Positions 34,743 to 46,900 of a DNA stretch of 64,000 nt are shown here, piece by piece. A program made the position numbers and the translations under genes. The stretch comes from Owenia fusiformis. Lineage: Eukaryota > Annelida > Polychaeta > Sabellida > Oweniidae. The notes beneath the pieces are model-generated. The model ran no database searches. It saw nothing but the letters and a program-made list of their open reading frames with translations, and was not told the DNA's origin. Position 1 is the stretch's first letter; each line of letters begins with the position of its first letter. Location: the NCBI GenBank assembly GCA_903813345.2, contig CAIIXF020000002.1, positions 12,422,150 through 12,486,149 of the forward strand, given 5' to 3'.

Positions 34743-36026
34743 GGCCATCAGCTTCACCCCACAATTTAGGTTATCAGTATCAAGTTAGGGGAATAATCAC
34801 CATAGTGATTTTTGTAGGTGTAGACCCTAAGAGTAAGAAAATATGTGATAGCATTGCAACAGTTGTAGCTAAATGAGTGCTATCACCCATTTTTCAAAAT
34901 GGCCACTGGTGTGTGAGTTACAATATAAAACTAGGTATAGCTAAGCATACTGAGATACAAAAACTGTGATTTTAGGATCTATGTTTGGGTTTAAGGGTCA
35001 AGGATGTCTAAATCAGAGTCATAAAATAATTAATTTTCATAGAAACCCAATATGGCTGCCAAAATGGGTGCCAAAACGAATTTGTAACTATTGATTTCAA
35101 CTCAAAACAAGGCACGGGACGTGAACGAGATCACACCATCAAATAGGTGTAGAACTTGATATCCCCTATCATGTGTGCGAATTTGAAGGAAATCCAATAA
35201 GCGTTTTTTTTCTAAAATGGTGATGACAAGATTTATCAAAAAACCTTCAAATGGCCACCAGAAAACAAGATGGCTGCCACAAAGTTAATCAGCTCTAGTA
35301 CTTGATATCCTCTATCATGTGTGTAAATTTGAAGGAAATCCGATGAGCGGTTTTCCTGAAACGGCGATGACAAGATTTTTCAAAAAACCTTCAAAATGGC
35401 CACCAGAAAACAAGATGGCCATCCAAAAGTTAATCAGCTCTAGTACTTGATATCCTCTATCATTTGTGTAAATTTGAAGGAAATCCGATGAGCAGTTTTC
35501 CTGAAATGGCGATGACAAGATTTTTCGAAAAACCTTCAAAATGGCCACCAGAAAACAAGATGGCCGCCCAAAAGTTAATCAGCTCTAGTACTTGATATCC
35601 TCTATCATGTGTGTAAATTTGAAGGAAATCCGATGAGCGGATTTTCTGAAATGGCGATGACAAGATTTTTCGAAAAATCTTCAAAATGGCTGACAGAAAA
35701 CAAGATGGCCACCCAAAAGTTAATCAGCTCTAGTACTTCATATGCTCTATCATCTCTGGGAATTTGGAGAAAATCTGAAAGCGGGACGATCACGATCACG
35801 ACCACGACCAGTATGACGACTATATCCCACCGATGGTGTGATAAAAAAACACATTTAAGAATAGTGAATTTGTAGCACATGTCTACATTTTAAGGGTAAA
35901 GGATTTCATTTTATGTCTAAAGCTTTGAATCGTCAAATAATTACTTTTCATAGAAATTCAAAATGGCCACCAAAATGAATGGCAAAATGAATATATAACT
36001 TTTGATTTAGAGGGATCCAACACCTT
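34743..36026. repeat. Repeat element with a 145-bp tandem array (35146-35870)
   Basis: The motif AGCTCTAGTA recurs at 35291, 35436, 35581 and 35726, exactly 145 bp apart, with a partial earlier unit at about 35146. Each unit carries AAAATGGCCACCAGAAAACA and AAGATGGCC. The left end (GGCCATCAGCTTCACCCC) and flanking blocks occur inverted at 37206-38671. Four overlapping minus-strand open frames here are artefacts of the repeat. The element fills most of the CWF19L2 intron between 34582 and 36628. Confidence 0.75.
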
Positions 36027-36334
36027 ACAAAACTTCTTAACGGAGAGGAATAAGGGAAAATGCTTGCCGGATTCTGAATCTGTGTTTTTTTAATGATTTT
36101 TCACCGTCTTAGAATTTCAATTAGACAAATGAGTAAACATGAATAGCTCGAAATCTAACAGTGAGATTTTGTTTTAAAAATCATGGATATCAAGGCTAAA
36201 TATAGCTATACAATAAACATAAAAAAGCAATGCTTGGACTCTTTATATTCACACAAAAAATTAATTAGTAAATGAGGTTTGATATTTGTGAGAATAAGTT
36301 GTACGAGTCGCAATGCTCTACAAACACCAGACTA

Positions 36335-36577
36335 CAGGGTGGATTAGGATCAATGACACACATAAAAATTAATTTAAAAATATTTCATGATAATTATCTC
36401 AAACAAAAGCAGTTAGCGAAGGATACATTTCATTACACTCAATAAATAGTTATCACTTTTGACTATATATACATATCTCATGGGAATGTATTTCCATCTG
36501 CTCAAGATATCATATTTGAGCTTCGAAAATCACAATCGTTAGATAATACATTTGTCTCAGAATGATAGGCCACCCTG
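36335..36577. mobile_element. Small Tc1/mariner-like MITE (243 bp)
   Basis: It starts CAGGGTGGATTAGGATCA and ends GATAGGCCACCCTG, flanked by TA on both sides (36333-36334, 36578-36579). Only about the outer 8 bp of the inverted repeats match perfectly. It has no coding capacity and lies next to the candidate CWF19L2 exon at 36628. Confidence 0.55.
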
Positions 36578-36627
36578 TAGCAATGTAGCTTTCACTTGAA
36601 GTGTACCCTTGAGAATAATGAACTTAC

Positions 36628-36699
36628 TTTCAAATTGGTCTTGCTTTTGTGGTGTGGCTTTTTAGCAAATCTGCCACGCTCATTTCTTTCCAGAACCAT
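36628..36699 (-). CDS. CWF19L2: Candidate CWF19L2-like upstream exon, basic segment
   Basis: A minus-strand frame ending at a strong donor (AAA then GTAAGT) reads MVLERNERGRFAKKPHHKSK then TNLK. A basic KKxHKK-type stretch precedes the acidic Ser-rich segment in known CWF19L2, and the join to exon 34478-34582 is phase 0. The upstream limit is uncertain: the frame stays open beyond the ATG and no good acceptor tract is seen. The usual N-terminal part (an EDTWMLP-like motif) was not found in this window. Confidence 0.45.
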
Positions 36700-37205
36700 C
36701 TTGTTCACATGTATCACTAGGCTATACGCGCATGTATAGACAGATGACATAGATATACATATAAACTATATACTGCACCTGTATTTACTTACATGGGAAT
36801 ATTCCCTTTGGAAAAATGCAAATGCATGAACATATATTTTCATCTTATATATGACTTCAAGCTAACATATTATTTCATATTTATATTTTCATAGTTAGTC
36901 TAACATAAATAATAGATCCATGAGAACAATATTCTTTGTTTTCTTAAAAATTGATGGGTTTACTGTGAATTCAATAAATTACAATTTGCAAGGGGTAAGT
37001 ATACTGTATGACCTTAGTTGCAAAGTACTGTTTATATATGCAGCTCAATAGCATAAAATATGTTGAATGAAGCATATGGTATGGATTAGTCGTGTGACAC
37101 ACAACCTGAATAATACATGAGGGTATTAGCTACTTTTCACAGAAACCAAAGGAGGACAGTGCTTTTATTTCATCTGGGAGCTTACCTCCACACGACTGAT
37201 CATGT

Positions 37206-38671
37206 GACCATGGCGTTGGGTCCCTTTAAGTTATAAAAAAACCCACTTAAGAACAGTGATTTTGGAGCCCATTTGTACATTTTAGGGGTCAAGGATTTCA
37301 TTTATGTCTAAATCTTTGAGTCATTAAATAATTGCTTCTCATAGAAATCAAAGATGGCCACCAAAATTGGTGCCAAAACGAATATGTTACTTCTGATTTA
37401 AGCTCAAAAAATCATTTAAAAACGGTGATTTTGGAGCCCATTTGTACATCTTAGGGGTCAAGGATTTCATTTATGTCTAAATCGAAGTCATCAAATAATA
37501 ACTTTTTAAAGAAATCCAAGATGGCCACTAAAATGGGTGCCGAAAGGAATATGTAAATATTGATTTAAGCACAAAAAAGAACATTTGAGAACAGTGATTT
37601 TGAAGACCATATCTACATTTTAGGGCTCAAGGATTTCATTTATGTCTAAATCCTATCATCGAAACAATTACTTGATATAGGAATCAAAGATGGCCACCAA
37701 ATTGGATTTCTATGAAAAGTAATTATTTGATGATTTAGACATAAATGAATTCCTTGACCCCTATAATGTAGACATGGGCTCCAAAATCACTGTTCTTAAA
37801 GGACAACTGAAATAGCTTTTCTCAACTTGCAGCTACAAAAATGCGGTTTTCTCCATTGTAAGCCCAACGTAGAGTTCTTGCGATAGCCATTATAAAATAA
37901 ATGTTAGATAACTGCTAACGGTCATAAATAATGAAACAAAACTAACTGATCAATCAAATTGGCCCCCACGTGATAAGTAACGTCATATACAAAATATAGC
38001 TTTGGTTTGTTGGTTCCTTAGTAATCACAATGTCACGGCAACCATAGGATTGTAGTGTAAACCAAAACAAAACATTTAGGCATTATGACGTTATGGGCCA
38101 CGTGGGGACCAGTGAGAGATCACGTGGGGGCCAATAACGTCACAACCAATTCGAATATTGCTTATTAAGCAGCTATAACGATCGTTAGAGTGAAATCGTT
38201 TTCGCACTACTGATGAGAAAACATGTCCAAATACATTTATCAAAAAATTATATTGATTCCTGTAGGTTAAAAATACCATTTCATATCTGCTTTAAGTGTT
38301 TTAGAGCTTAAATCAATAGTCACATATTAGTTTTGCCATCTATTTTGGCAGCCATCTTGGATTTCTTTAAAAAGTAATTGTTTGATGACTTAGATGTAGA
38401 CATAAATGAAATCCTTGACTCCTAAAACCTAAACATAGGTCCTAAATTCACATCTCAGGGTGCTTAGATAGGCACCCTTAGATATACCCACTCTTATATT
38501 GTAACATGTGCACAGGCGGCCATTTTGAAAAATGGGTGATAACACCCATTTAGCTACAACTGTTGCAATGCTATCACATATTTTCTTACTCTTGGGGTCT
38601 ACACCTTCCCAAAAATCACAATGGTGATTATTCCCCTGATTTAATACCGACCAAGCCCCTCAGGCTGATGG
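37206..38671. repeat. Inverted relative of the 34743-36026 repeat
   Basis: The right end (CAGGCTGATGGCC, ATTATTCCCCTGATTTAATACC) and blocks such as CACCCATTTAGCTACAACTG mirror the left end of 34743-36026. Units of ~150 bp with GGGGTCAAGGATTTCATTTA, GTCTAAATC and CAAAGATGGCCACCAAA repeat three or more times. The inner ends of the two copies (AGGGATCCAACACC and GGCGTTGGGTCCCT) are also inverted matches. They may be two insertions in opposite orientation or the arms of one large foldback. Confidence 0.65.
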
Positions 38672-38741
38672 CCTATATATATGTGCCATTTCCAAAATTC
38701 TATTCCACAACATACAAGCACACACAAGGTAACATTATAGA

Positions 38742-39149
38742 TTTGCTAAAGGACGATTCTCGGTTTGGAGAACAGTCTCCTGGGCTAAAAAATCTTTTAT
38801 GAAAAATATAGAAATATTACCCAAATTAAACTATGAATATTCAAAAGAGGACATTTAAATCTACAAGATGTAAAAATAACAAATTGGTCTGAAGCAGGGA
38901 TAATGCTCAATTAGACTGATTCAATAAAATACAAGTCTTGATTTTGGGGAAAGAAGTTCATCAGTGTACTCCGCTAATATTTTTTTGCGAAAAATCTAAA
39001 AATATTACCCAAATTAAATTATGACTATTCAAAAGAAGACATGCAAATCTATATTATGTAAAAAAAATCAAATTTGTCCGAAGCAGGGATAATGCTCATT
39101 TAGATTGAAGAACTTCGTTCTCCAAACCGAGAATCGTCCTTTGCTAAAT
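38742..39149. repeat. ~408-bp element with inverted ends and two internal direct repeats
   Basis: The ends AAAGGACGATTCTCGGTTTG and CAAACCGAGAATCGTCCTTT are inverted copies. Inside, ~120-bp direct repeats start at about 38806 and 38990 (ATATTACCCAAATTAAA, GAAGCAGGGATAATGCTCA). It looks like a small non-autonomous transposon. The target duplication could not be read with confidence. Confidence 0.5.
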
Positions 39150-39209
39150 TGTCAAAAGCAGGGCTTATTTGGAAATCTAATGAAAATCTGATGAATAACT
39201 CTTACATGG

Positions 39210-40880
39210 GTTCCTTTCTAGAAAGCCCGTGTACATTCAATTTAGCCTGTACAGTTTTGCTTAAAATGTTAGGGTCCTTTACAGAGATCAATTGACAATG
39301 AGTATTATGTACCGTAGTGATATCTGGGGATTCACCACAAATTTGAATAACTTACTCGATCTCATTAAAAAACCAGAAAACAAACATACAACTGATATGA
39401 TGTAGATTTATCTTAAATGTTAGCCACAAGTGCAGCAATCTAGGTACAAATGTATACTCAGAGAAACAGGCAGATTTCCCATGTCTCATTACATTCAACT
39501 AAATGCAATCAAATACTGGATGCACCTCAAAACTCAAACCAAAAAATGGTCTAACCACTGAGGTGTTCCACCACTTAAAATCCCTCAAATACAGCAAATG
39601 TTATCCTTCATTAAGAATATCTTACTTAGCATTAACATCAATATGGAAAATATAATATTTACAACCCAAAAATTAAGAAAATTATTTTATAAAAGAAGTT
39701 AAAGATAAAATTACAGCCTTAACTAAATCAAAATGGAAAAGCAAAACCCAGACTGGTCAGAGTAAAAACCAAAACAGTAAACTTACACTAGATTTTAACA
39801 TGACCTGAATTTCGAAGAATATCAAATAGAGGGTGCGGAGCTAACGGTCATTTTTGAATTTAAATTTGGGATATTTCTGAAACTAAGCCGTTTTAGGACT
39901 TCAAATATACCAAGATATGTGTATTTGACACCAAATATCAATACAATTGTGAAAATAGTAGCGCAATTCATTCTATAGCGACGCAGTGTGCCTTAAACCT
40001 TTCACAGACCTATATCTTTTGAAATTATCCTTTTAATACTGAGTCCCCAGCATTCATAAAAAATGGTGTTCAAGGTACACTATCTATACAAATTATTTTT
40101 GCATCTTGGAAGCCAGGCAGTATCTGTGTGATTTTATAAAAATTTGGAAATTTTTTCAGATATGAGCCCCCTCTAAATATTGGGTGCGGAGCAGCTCCAT
40201 AAACATACCTCCGCACCCAATATTTAGAGGGGGCTCATATCTGAAGAACATTTCCGAATTTTTATAAAATCACACAGATACTGCCTGGCTCCCAAGATGC
40301 AAAAATAATTTGCATGGGTAGTGAGTGTATCTTGAACACCATTTTTTATGAATGCTGGGGACGCAGTATTAAAAGGATAGTCTCAAAATATATAGGTCTG
40401 GGAAATGTTTAAGGCATACTGCGTCGCTATAAAATGAATTGCACTACTATTTTCACAATTTTATTGATATTTGGTGTCAAATACACATATCTTGGTATAT
40501 TTGAAGTCCCAAAATGGCTTAGTTTCAGAAATATCCCAATTTTAAATTCAAAAATGACCGTTAGCTCCGCACCCTCCGCTCATTTGCGCCGCACCCAATA
40601 TTTCCCACAGGCTCTGTCTGCATAGGGTGCTTATTAATGAGAAAGACTAGCCAATCGAATTCAATTTACTAAACTACATCTGAGCGTTCACAAACTAGAA
40701 ATTGAAGCTGGTAGACTTAAAAACATCAAGCTCGAAAAAAGACACTGTAAACAATGCAACAATCAGGAAAACCTGATTGAAGATGAAATACACTTCATAC
40801 TAAAATGTGCAAAATTTAATCATGAACGACAAACACTTTTTGATAAGATATCTAATATTATTATATCACTATCTAGCTAG
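39210..40880 (+). pseudogene. Decayed LINE reverse-transcriptase C-terminal region, split by a palindrome
   Basis: Plus-strand fragments in broken frames read like the region after the RT of many animal LINEs: a SEIWGF-like stretch near 39320, then CILRETGRFPMSHYIQLNAI with KYWMHLK at about 39440-39560, and after the palindrome HKLEIEAGRLKNIKLEKRHC with a CxxC...EDEIHFILKC zinc-like motif at 40680-40860. The two halves are separated by the inverted repeat at 39829-40576. Stops and frame changes are many. Its right end runs into a palindromic stretch. Confidence 0.65.
39829..40576. repeat. ~750-bp near-perfect palindrome (two ~360-bp arms)
   Basis: The left arm starts GAGGGTGCGGAGCTAACGGT and the right arm ends ACCGTTAGCTCCGCACCCTC. 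The arms mirror each other with scattered mismatches to a short spacer near 40190-40210 (GGTGCGGAGCAGCTCCATAA...CCTCCGCACC). It could extrude a cruciform and its transcript would be a long hairpin. It interrupts the LINE relic, so it arrived as a mobile foldback unit. Confidence 0.85.
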
Positions 40881-41150
40881 CGACAGTATGATTGGTCAAA
40901 ACCGGGTCACATGTCGTGGGATATCTGGCGATATTCAATGGCAATGCTAATCAGATAAGACAACCGTGAGATATCTAGCGATATCTCACGCTCCCGGAAA
41001 TTTTCAAAGAATTTGTTTTCGTTCAGTGTAAATAATTTAGTTCAGTGTAAGTCAGAATGGCAGACGAACCGAGTAGATTCAATGTATTTCAATGTTAACC
41101 TATGACTTCATAATATTAGGGATGTTTAGCTAGACAGTGATATAATAAAA

Positions 41151-41285
41151 CAAATATTTCACTATATTTTCGGTGAATACCTGTAGCACTTTCACAAGGT
41201 GATATTCCACTTGCCCTTCGGGCTTCGTGGAATATCACTTGTGAAAGATGTACAGGTATTCACCGAAAATATAGTGAAATATTTG
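41151..41285. repeat. 135-bp palindrome
   Basis: CAAATATTTCACTATATTTT...GATATTCCAC is mirrored by GTGGAATATC...AAAATATAGTGAAATATTTG around a GC-richer loop TTGCCCTTCGGGCTT. A shorter GTGAGATATCTAGCGATATC TCAC palindrome lies nearby at about 40966-40989. The loop pattern is like the ends at 51935-52859. Confidence 0.75.
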
Positions 41286-41459
41286 CTCAATATTCCTAAC
41301 TAATTTAAACATACAAGGGAAACTGATGAAAGTAAATTATTACACATAATGCACTACAAATCTAACCTCAGTGACATCACACATTTCATAATTGTATGCC
41401 TCACACAAAGATGTATGTAACCAGTATCATAGATAATAGATGATAGACATTATAAAACA

Positions 41460-43030
41460 GCTCCTTGATATAGTCAATGTTTCTGGGAGACTAACACTTG
41501 CTTGCCCTCTGGCATCCCCACCATGTTATTTTTTTATTGAACAATACACTTTGAAAGTGCCCAGAAAGCACCAAGTAGCATCTTAAAATTGTAAGTTTTT
41601 CTAGGGAATTAGGCCACCCCTCACATCTTCCACAAAGATTCTGAATTTATTTCATGTATTGTCTTAGACACTTTTAAAGAGCTTAGACTTCATAGCACCT
41701 TGATTTGCTCAATGTTTTTGGGGGGACAGATATTGGGGACAAACCCTTGCTCTCCCACTGGCACCCCCTTTTGACATCCCCCAACAAAACAATTGAAAAA
41801 ATACTGCTGTCTTTCACACTCCCCAAAAGATTTGAAAAAAAACATATTTTTTTTATTGACTCATACACTTCGATTAATGCCCAGACAACACCAAAAAGCA
41901 TCTCAAAAGTGAACAATTTCCTAGGCTAAGTGGGCCACTCCTCACACCCCCAACAAAACAATTGGAAAGTTTGGAAGTTGCATTTGTTAAATTTTAAACA
42001 CTTTATAAAAGTGCCCAGAAATCACCAAATGACACAATGAAATCATAAAAATTTCTAGCACCCCACCCCAAAAATTTAATTTCTTTAAATTGATTCTATT
42101 GATTTTGACACTTGAAAGTGTCCAGACATCACTGAATGTGATCTTAAACTGGTAAAAGTTCTCAGGTGAACATTTATGCCCTTCTAGAATGCCCTCCTTC
42201 TATTCCAATGTTTCTCCAAATTGCGTATATAATATTTAGTCTAAAAACACCCCCACAATTTAAAAAAAGTTATTCATTTTCATACACTTTAGAAAGTGCC
42301 CAGAAAACACCAAATATCATCTTGAAGTTGTAAAATTTTGAGGAGAGTTGGCCAACCTCATATCCCCAATGAAACAATTGAGAAGTTCTGAATTTCATGT
42401 ATTGTCTCAGCTATTTTTAAAGTGCCCAGACATCATCAAATAGCACCTTGATATCGTCAATGTTTCTGGGGGACAACCCCTCTCATCTTCTTTGACACCC
42501 CCCCCCCCCAAAAAAAAGTGCCCAGAAAGCACAAAAAAGCATCTCAAAACTGTAAAATTTTCTAGGCAGAGTAGCCATTCCTTACACCCCCCCCCCCAAA
42601 AAAAAAAATTGGAAAGTTTGGAAGTTGCAATTGTTAATTTTAAACGCTTTACAACTGCAAACCCCATCGTCCCCCTAAAAAGAAAATGATTGAAAAAAAT
42701 CTGAATTTCTTTAAATTGATTCTATTGATTAAAACACTTGAAAGGGTCCAGAAATCACTGAATGTGATCTTAAACTGGTAAAATTTCTCAGTTGAACATT
42801 TATGCCCTTTTAGTACAGCCTCCCTCTATTCCAATGTTTCTCCAAATTGCTCATACAATATTTAGTCTAAAAACAATACGAGAACAATAAAAAATACTAC
42901 AAAATAGGCTGAGTGGCCTCAAATATCAAGAGTTACTGACCCCCCCCCCCTATGACCCAAGCGATTTGATTTTTGCGGCAAAAAAATGACAATTTTATAT
43001 TCTCTTTAGTAAGAACCACCCCCCCCCCTA
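41460..43030. repeat. Degenerate tandem array with poly-C runs
   Basis: At least eight diverged units share AAGTGCCCAGAAA[GA]CACCAAATAGCATCTT..A.TGTAAAATTTTCTAGG...CC.CTCA.ACCCCC.ACAAAACAATTGGAAAG (split for listing), spaced ~100-160 bp. Poly-C runs of 9-10 occur at about 42500, 42590, 42945 and 43020. Apparent open frames in this stretch come from the repeats. Confidence 0.7.
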
Positions 43031-43148
43031 GAGAAAAGTGTCTTATGTATGTATGTATGTATGTATATATTTATTGCCCTTTATATAAAGGAGATACATG
43101 TATACAAATTATGTAAATGTTAAATTGAAACTAATCACTATTTACAAA

Positions 43149-43370
43149 CAAACACTATTGCTGTTGTTTTGACTGACGACGACGCCTAGCTACTGCGTAG
43201 ACGCACGCCGCCGACCAAGATTGGCCTAGCACCTAATTGTAACGCAATTATAAAAAAATGACTATATTTTACAAACATTCATTGTTTTGTTGTTGTTTTT
43301 TGTACTGACGACGACGCCTAGCTACCGCGTAGACGCACGCCGTAGGCCTAGGTAGACCTGTTACCTAACA
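43149..43370 (-). repeat. Duplicated block in the LINE 3' UTR
   Basis: Two ~100-bp copies share GACGACGACGCCTAGCTAC followed by [TC]GCGTAGACGCACGCCG, at 43171-43213 and 43306-43342, each followed by CCTA-rich and (A)nTGAC sequence. This is much more GC-rich than the surroundings. It may be a structured 3' recognition region for the element's RT. Confidence 0.7.
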
Positions 43371-43903
43371 CTCTTAAGATTAATAAAAAAAATGACATTA
43401 TGGATCTGCGTTTTCTATAAAAATTAAAAGGAAGACATAGCGTATCATCGTACCTTCCCCAAGGTCGGTACTGCAGTACTGTATGAAAGTATGAGATGCT
43501 TTCAATATCTTGTAAGCTAGTAAAAGAAATATACAATTTTTGTAAATTGAAGAAAGGTGGTGTTGCCCTATGGTGCAATTCTAAATTAGTGTGTATAATA
43601 AATGTACATAAATATAAATACAAATATGCGAGTAAAACTAAAATGTATAGGCTGGTTAAGAGATATAATCGTTTGTTGCAAATACGTCAGGCTGCCGCGT
43701 TGACGTTGCAACTACCAATCAAGGAAAAAACAGAAAAAAACAAAAAAAACAAAAACATAAAGCATTGCTTATTATTGTACCTTCCCCAAAGTCGGTACAC
43801 TCAGAATAAATACATATTGCATATTACCGTTAATCAAGGGAAAATCCCTAGTCGGCCCATGTTCGTCCCTTGAGGGCCACCCTTTCACGCTGATAAAGTT
43901 ACA

Positions 43904-46900
43904 TTAAGTTTGTAAACTTGTCAAGTGACGTTGACGACACAAATATTGTTGCATAACTATATGTGCCATATCTTTTAAAAATACAAGTAGTTGTTCGTTT
44001 GCAAAGTGCAACTCTTCAATTCCTATGCCAAGAATGTTTTTAGTGTTCATTTGGATACCCCATTCGCAGCAATGATTACTAAGTTGTTCTCTATAAATAA
44101 TATATATATTTGCTGGGCATTTAAGTAAGAAATGCTCTACGTCTTCTTTTTCATAAGTGCTGCACACTGAGCATATAACTGATTTATCTTCGGAACCTCT
44201 ATATTTTGATCTAAGCGCATGTTCATCTGCTAGCAGTTTCACCATTATTTTACAACTACTTAAAGCAAAAGGGAACAGTCTTGCGACTCTCCACCATATA
44301 AATGGCCTCAAAATTTCAAAGTTACCCATTCTAAAATAGTTTAGGCCCTTGTACATTAGCGATTGGAAAAATGTCCTTTGCATCTGAACGGCTGCAATTT
44401 TGCTATACACAATATTCTTCCACCTATTTTTGGGGATGAACATTTTACAGTCTACCATATTTAGAGCATGGTTATGTAAATCATACCTTTTTGATGTCAG
44501 TAACATGCATTTTATTGGAGAGAAGGTATTACATTCATTGTTAACATGCAGCATTTTTACAAATCTCATTGTGAAAAGACATTTATATATATTTGCGCTC
44601 GGGAGTTGCAATAAACTCCAGAGAAACATCATTCTTAAAAAGTCAATATAAAATTCAACGTCCATTAGGCCCAGGGGCAAAGTTGAGATGGGAATACTAG
44701 CTGAGTGAGGCAGAGATTGAATTCTCCGTCCTATTTCTCGTTGTGTCTTTTCTAGAACAACTATATCATTTTGTTGATAGTTGATAATATGGGCACCGTA
44801 TGTCATTGTAGGTATGGAATATGTTTTGTATATTTGACATGCAGATGTTGGAATTAGACCTCCGCAGCCACTACCTATACCGAGCAGAGCATTGTACTGC
44901 GATTTGCCCTTCTTACATTTATCCTGTACATAATCAGAAATATCATTATTTGTTGAAATTGGGATTCCGACATGCTTCACAAAGTCAGATTTTGCAATTG
45001 ATTTACCTCCGATATTAAGTTTTTGAGTTGCACCTAGCTCGATTTTACTATTAAAGACGAGAAACGAACACTTATCGGGATGAACTTCATATCTCCACTG
45101 ATTACTATGAGCATGAAGTAGATCAAGTAGCACTTGCATGTTTTCAAAAGAATTCGACAAGATGCACATGTCATCGGCATATGAAGGGCTAACGCAACTT
45201 AACGAACCTATGGTTGATCCCTTGTTTAGCTTAATCATGGAGTCAATTATATCTGCCATATAAAGTTGGTAAAATAGCATGGACAGGACACCGCCTTGAT
45301 GGACACCCTGTAATATTGGAAATAAGTCAGAGCATTTTCCTCCTACTAAAACCGAGCAACTATACCGCTTATATAGCATATACAAAATTTTCCATATCTT
45401 ACCGCCAATACCACAGTTGTGAAGTTTAAAAAGAAGGCCATCTATCCATACAGAATCGAAAGCTTTTCGGATGTCTGTTACTGTTAAAACTACCATTTTA
45501 CCTTGTTCTACATTTTCAGAAATAGTTTCTTGTACAAGTAATGATGTATGGATTGATGAACATTTCTCGACAGCTGCCCCTTGTAATTTAGGGATAGCAT
45601 TTAGAACGGGTGCTTTTACATGAGTTAAAATAATGTTGTCAAATAATTTACGAAGCATTGTCATGAGCGTAATACCTCTTGAGTTGTCTTTTACAAGTGG
45701 ATCTTTGCCGTTTTTAACAATAGGGATCATTGTGCCGATACAGAAGTTATATGGAATGTAGACTGACTGAAGTATAATATTATAAATGATTGAAATTGTT
45801 TGGACCATGGAATCCCCGCCAAATTTTAGATGTTCTGCGCTGATCTGATCATAACCACATGCACGCTTTGAATGGAGAGCTTTTATTGCACTATGAACCA
45901 TGTCAGGAGTAATTTTAAAAATAGTGCTATCATTCGATATACTGTTAAAAATTGTTTGGACCTTGTTTTCAATTTCGTATTTAAAATGACTATCAAACGT
46001 CGGTTTGTTTAAAGGGGTTGCTAGTTTTTCGAAATGGCACTTCCACTGTTCTCTGATTTCATTAGCATCTGTTATTAAATGGCCGTCGTCGGCAAGCACT
46101 GGATTAACTGATTTCTTTGATGATCTTCTATGTTTATTGACCAGATACCAGTAAAAACGTTGATCAGACTGTTCTGATGTATACAATTTTTCTAATTCCT
46201 CTCTTTCATACTCAAGTTGTGCAGCTTGATAGGTTTTTGAAAATATTTTCTTTGACTCTTTATATTGTTTTCTAACATCATTTGAAGGATCACGTGATCT
46301 ACCCTGAGACACCCATTTATGCCACTTTGCCTTTTTATCTTTAGCCAATGATGTCAAAGTGGAGTTCCAAAAGGGCTTAACATATTTCAGGAATTTCCTC
46401 TTTGGTATATGAGCATTTGATGATAAAATTAAACTCTCTACTATTCTATTGATAAAATGATCAGTTTCTGCTGCGTTTAGTGTCCGACTGGACAAGATAG
46501 AACGCAGTTCAAGTAAAATATCGTTACATTTCAATGTAACCGAATTAGTGTACGAGTCCTTTATTTCATTACAGTTGAGTTTGTTCCAAGCAAATCCTTT
46601 TGGGGCTTCAATATCTGGACAACATTCTATTTGAGCATTTAAATTTAATATAGTTTGAATTGGAAGATGATCTGACGTGTTGTCAGGCTCATCTTCCAGG
46701 ACTGTACACGATAAAACACATTCACGTAAAGTGTAAGACAAAATGACATGATCAATATAGCTAACATGAAGAGCATTGTTTCGAGTCATTTCAAATGTGT
46801 GTTTTGGACCACGTGCTAAATCTGTCATATCGATTGCAGTTAAAAGATTTCGTTGCATAAAATCATACAATTTGATACCATTAGATGAGGGATTACCATG

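Noticed and set aside
35315-35880. Protein-coding frames of 74-91 aa
   Set aside because: They repeat the same sequence every 145 bp and follow the tandem array; no splice or start evidence.
42407-42689. Gly-rich and Pro-rich frames
   Set aside because: Produced by poly-C/poly-A runs in a degenerate tandem array.
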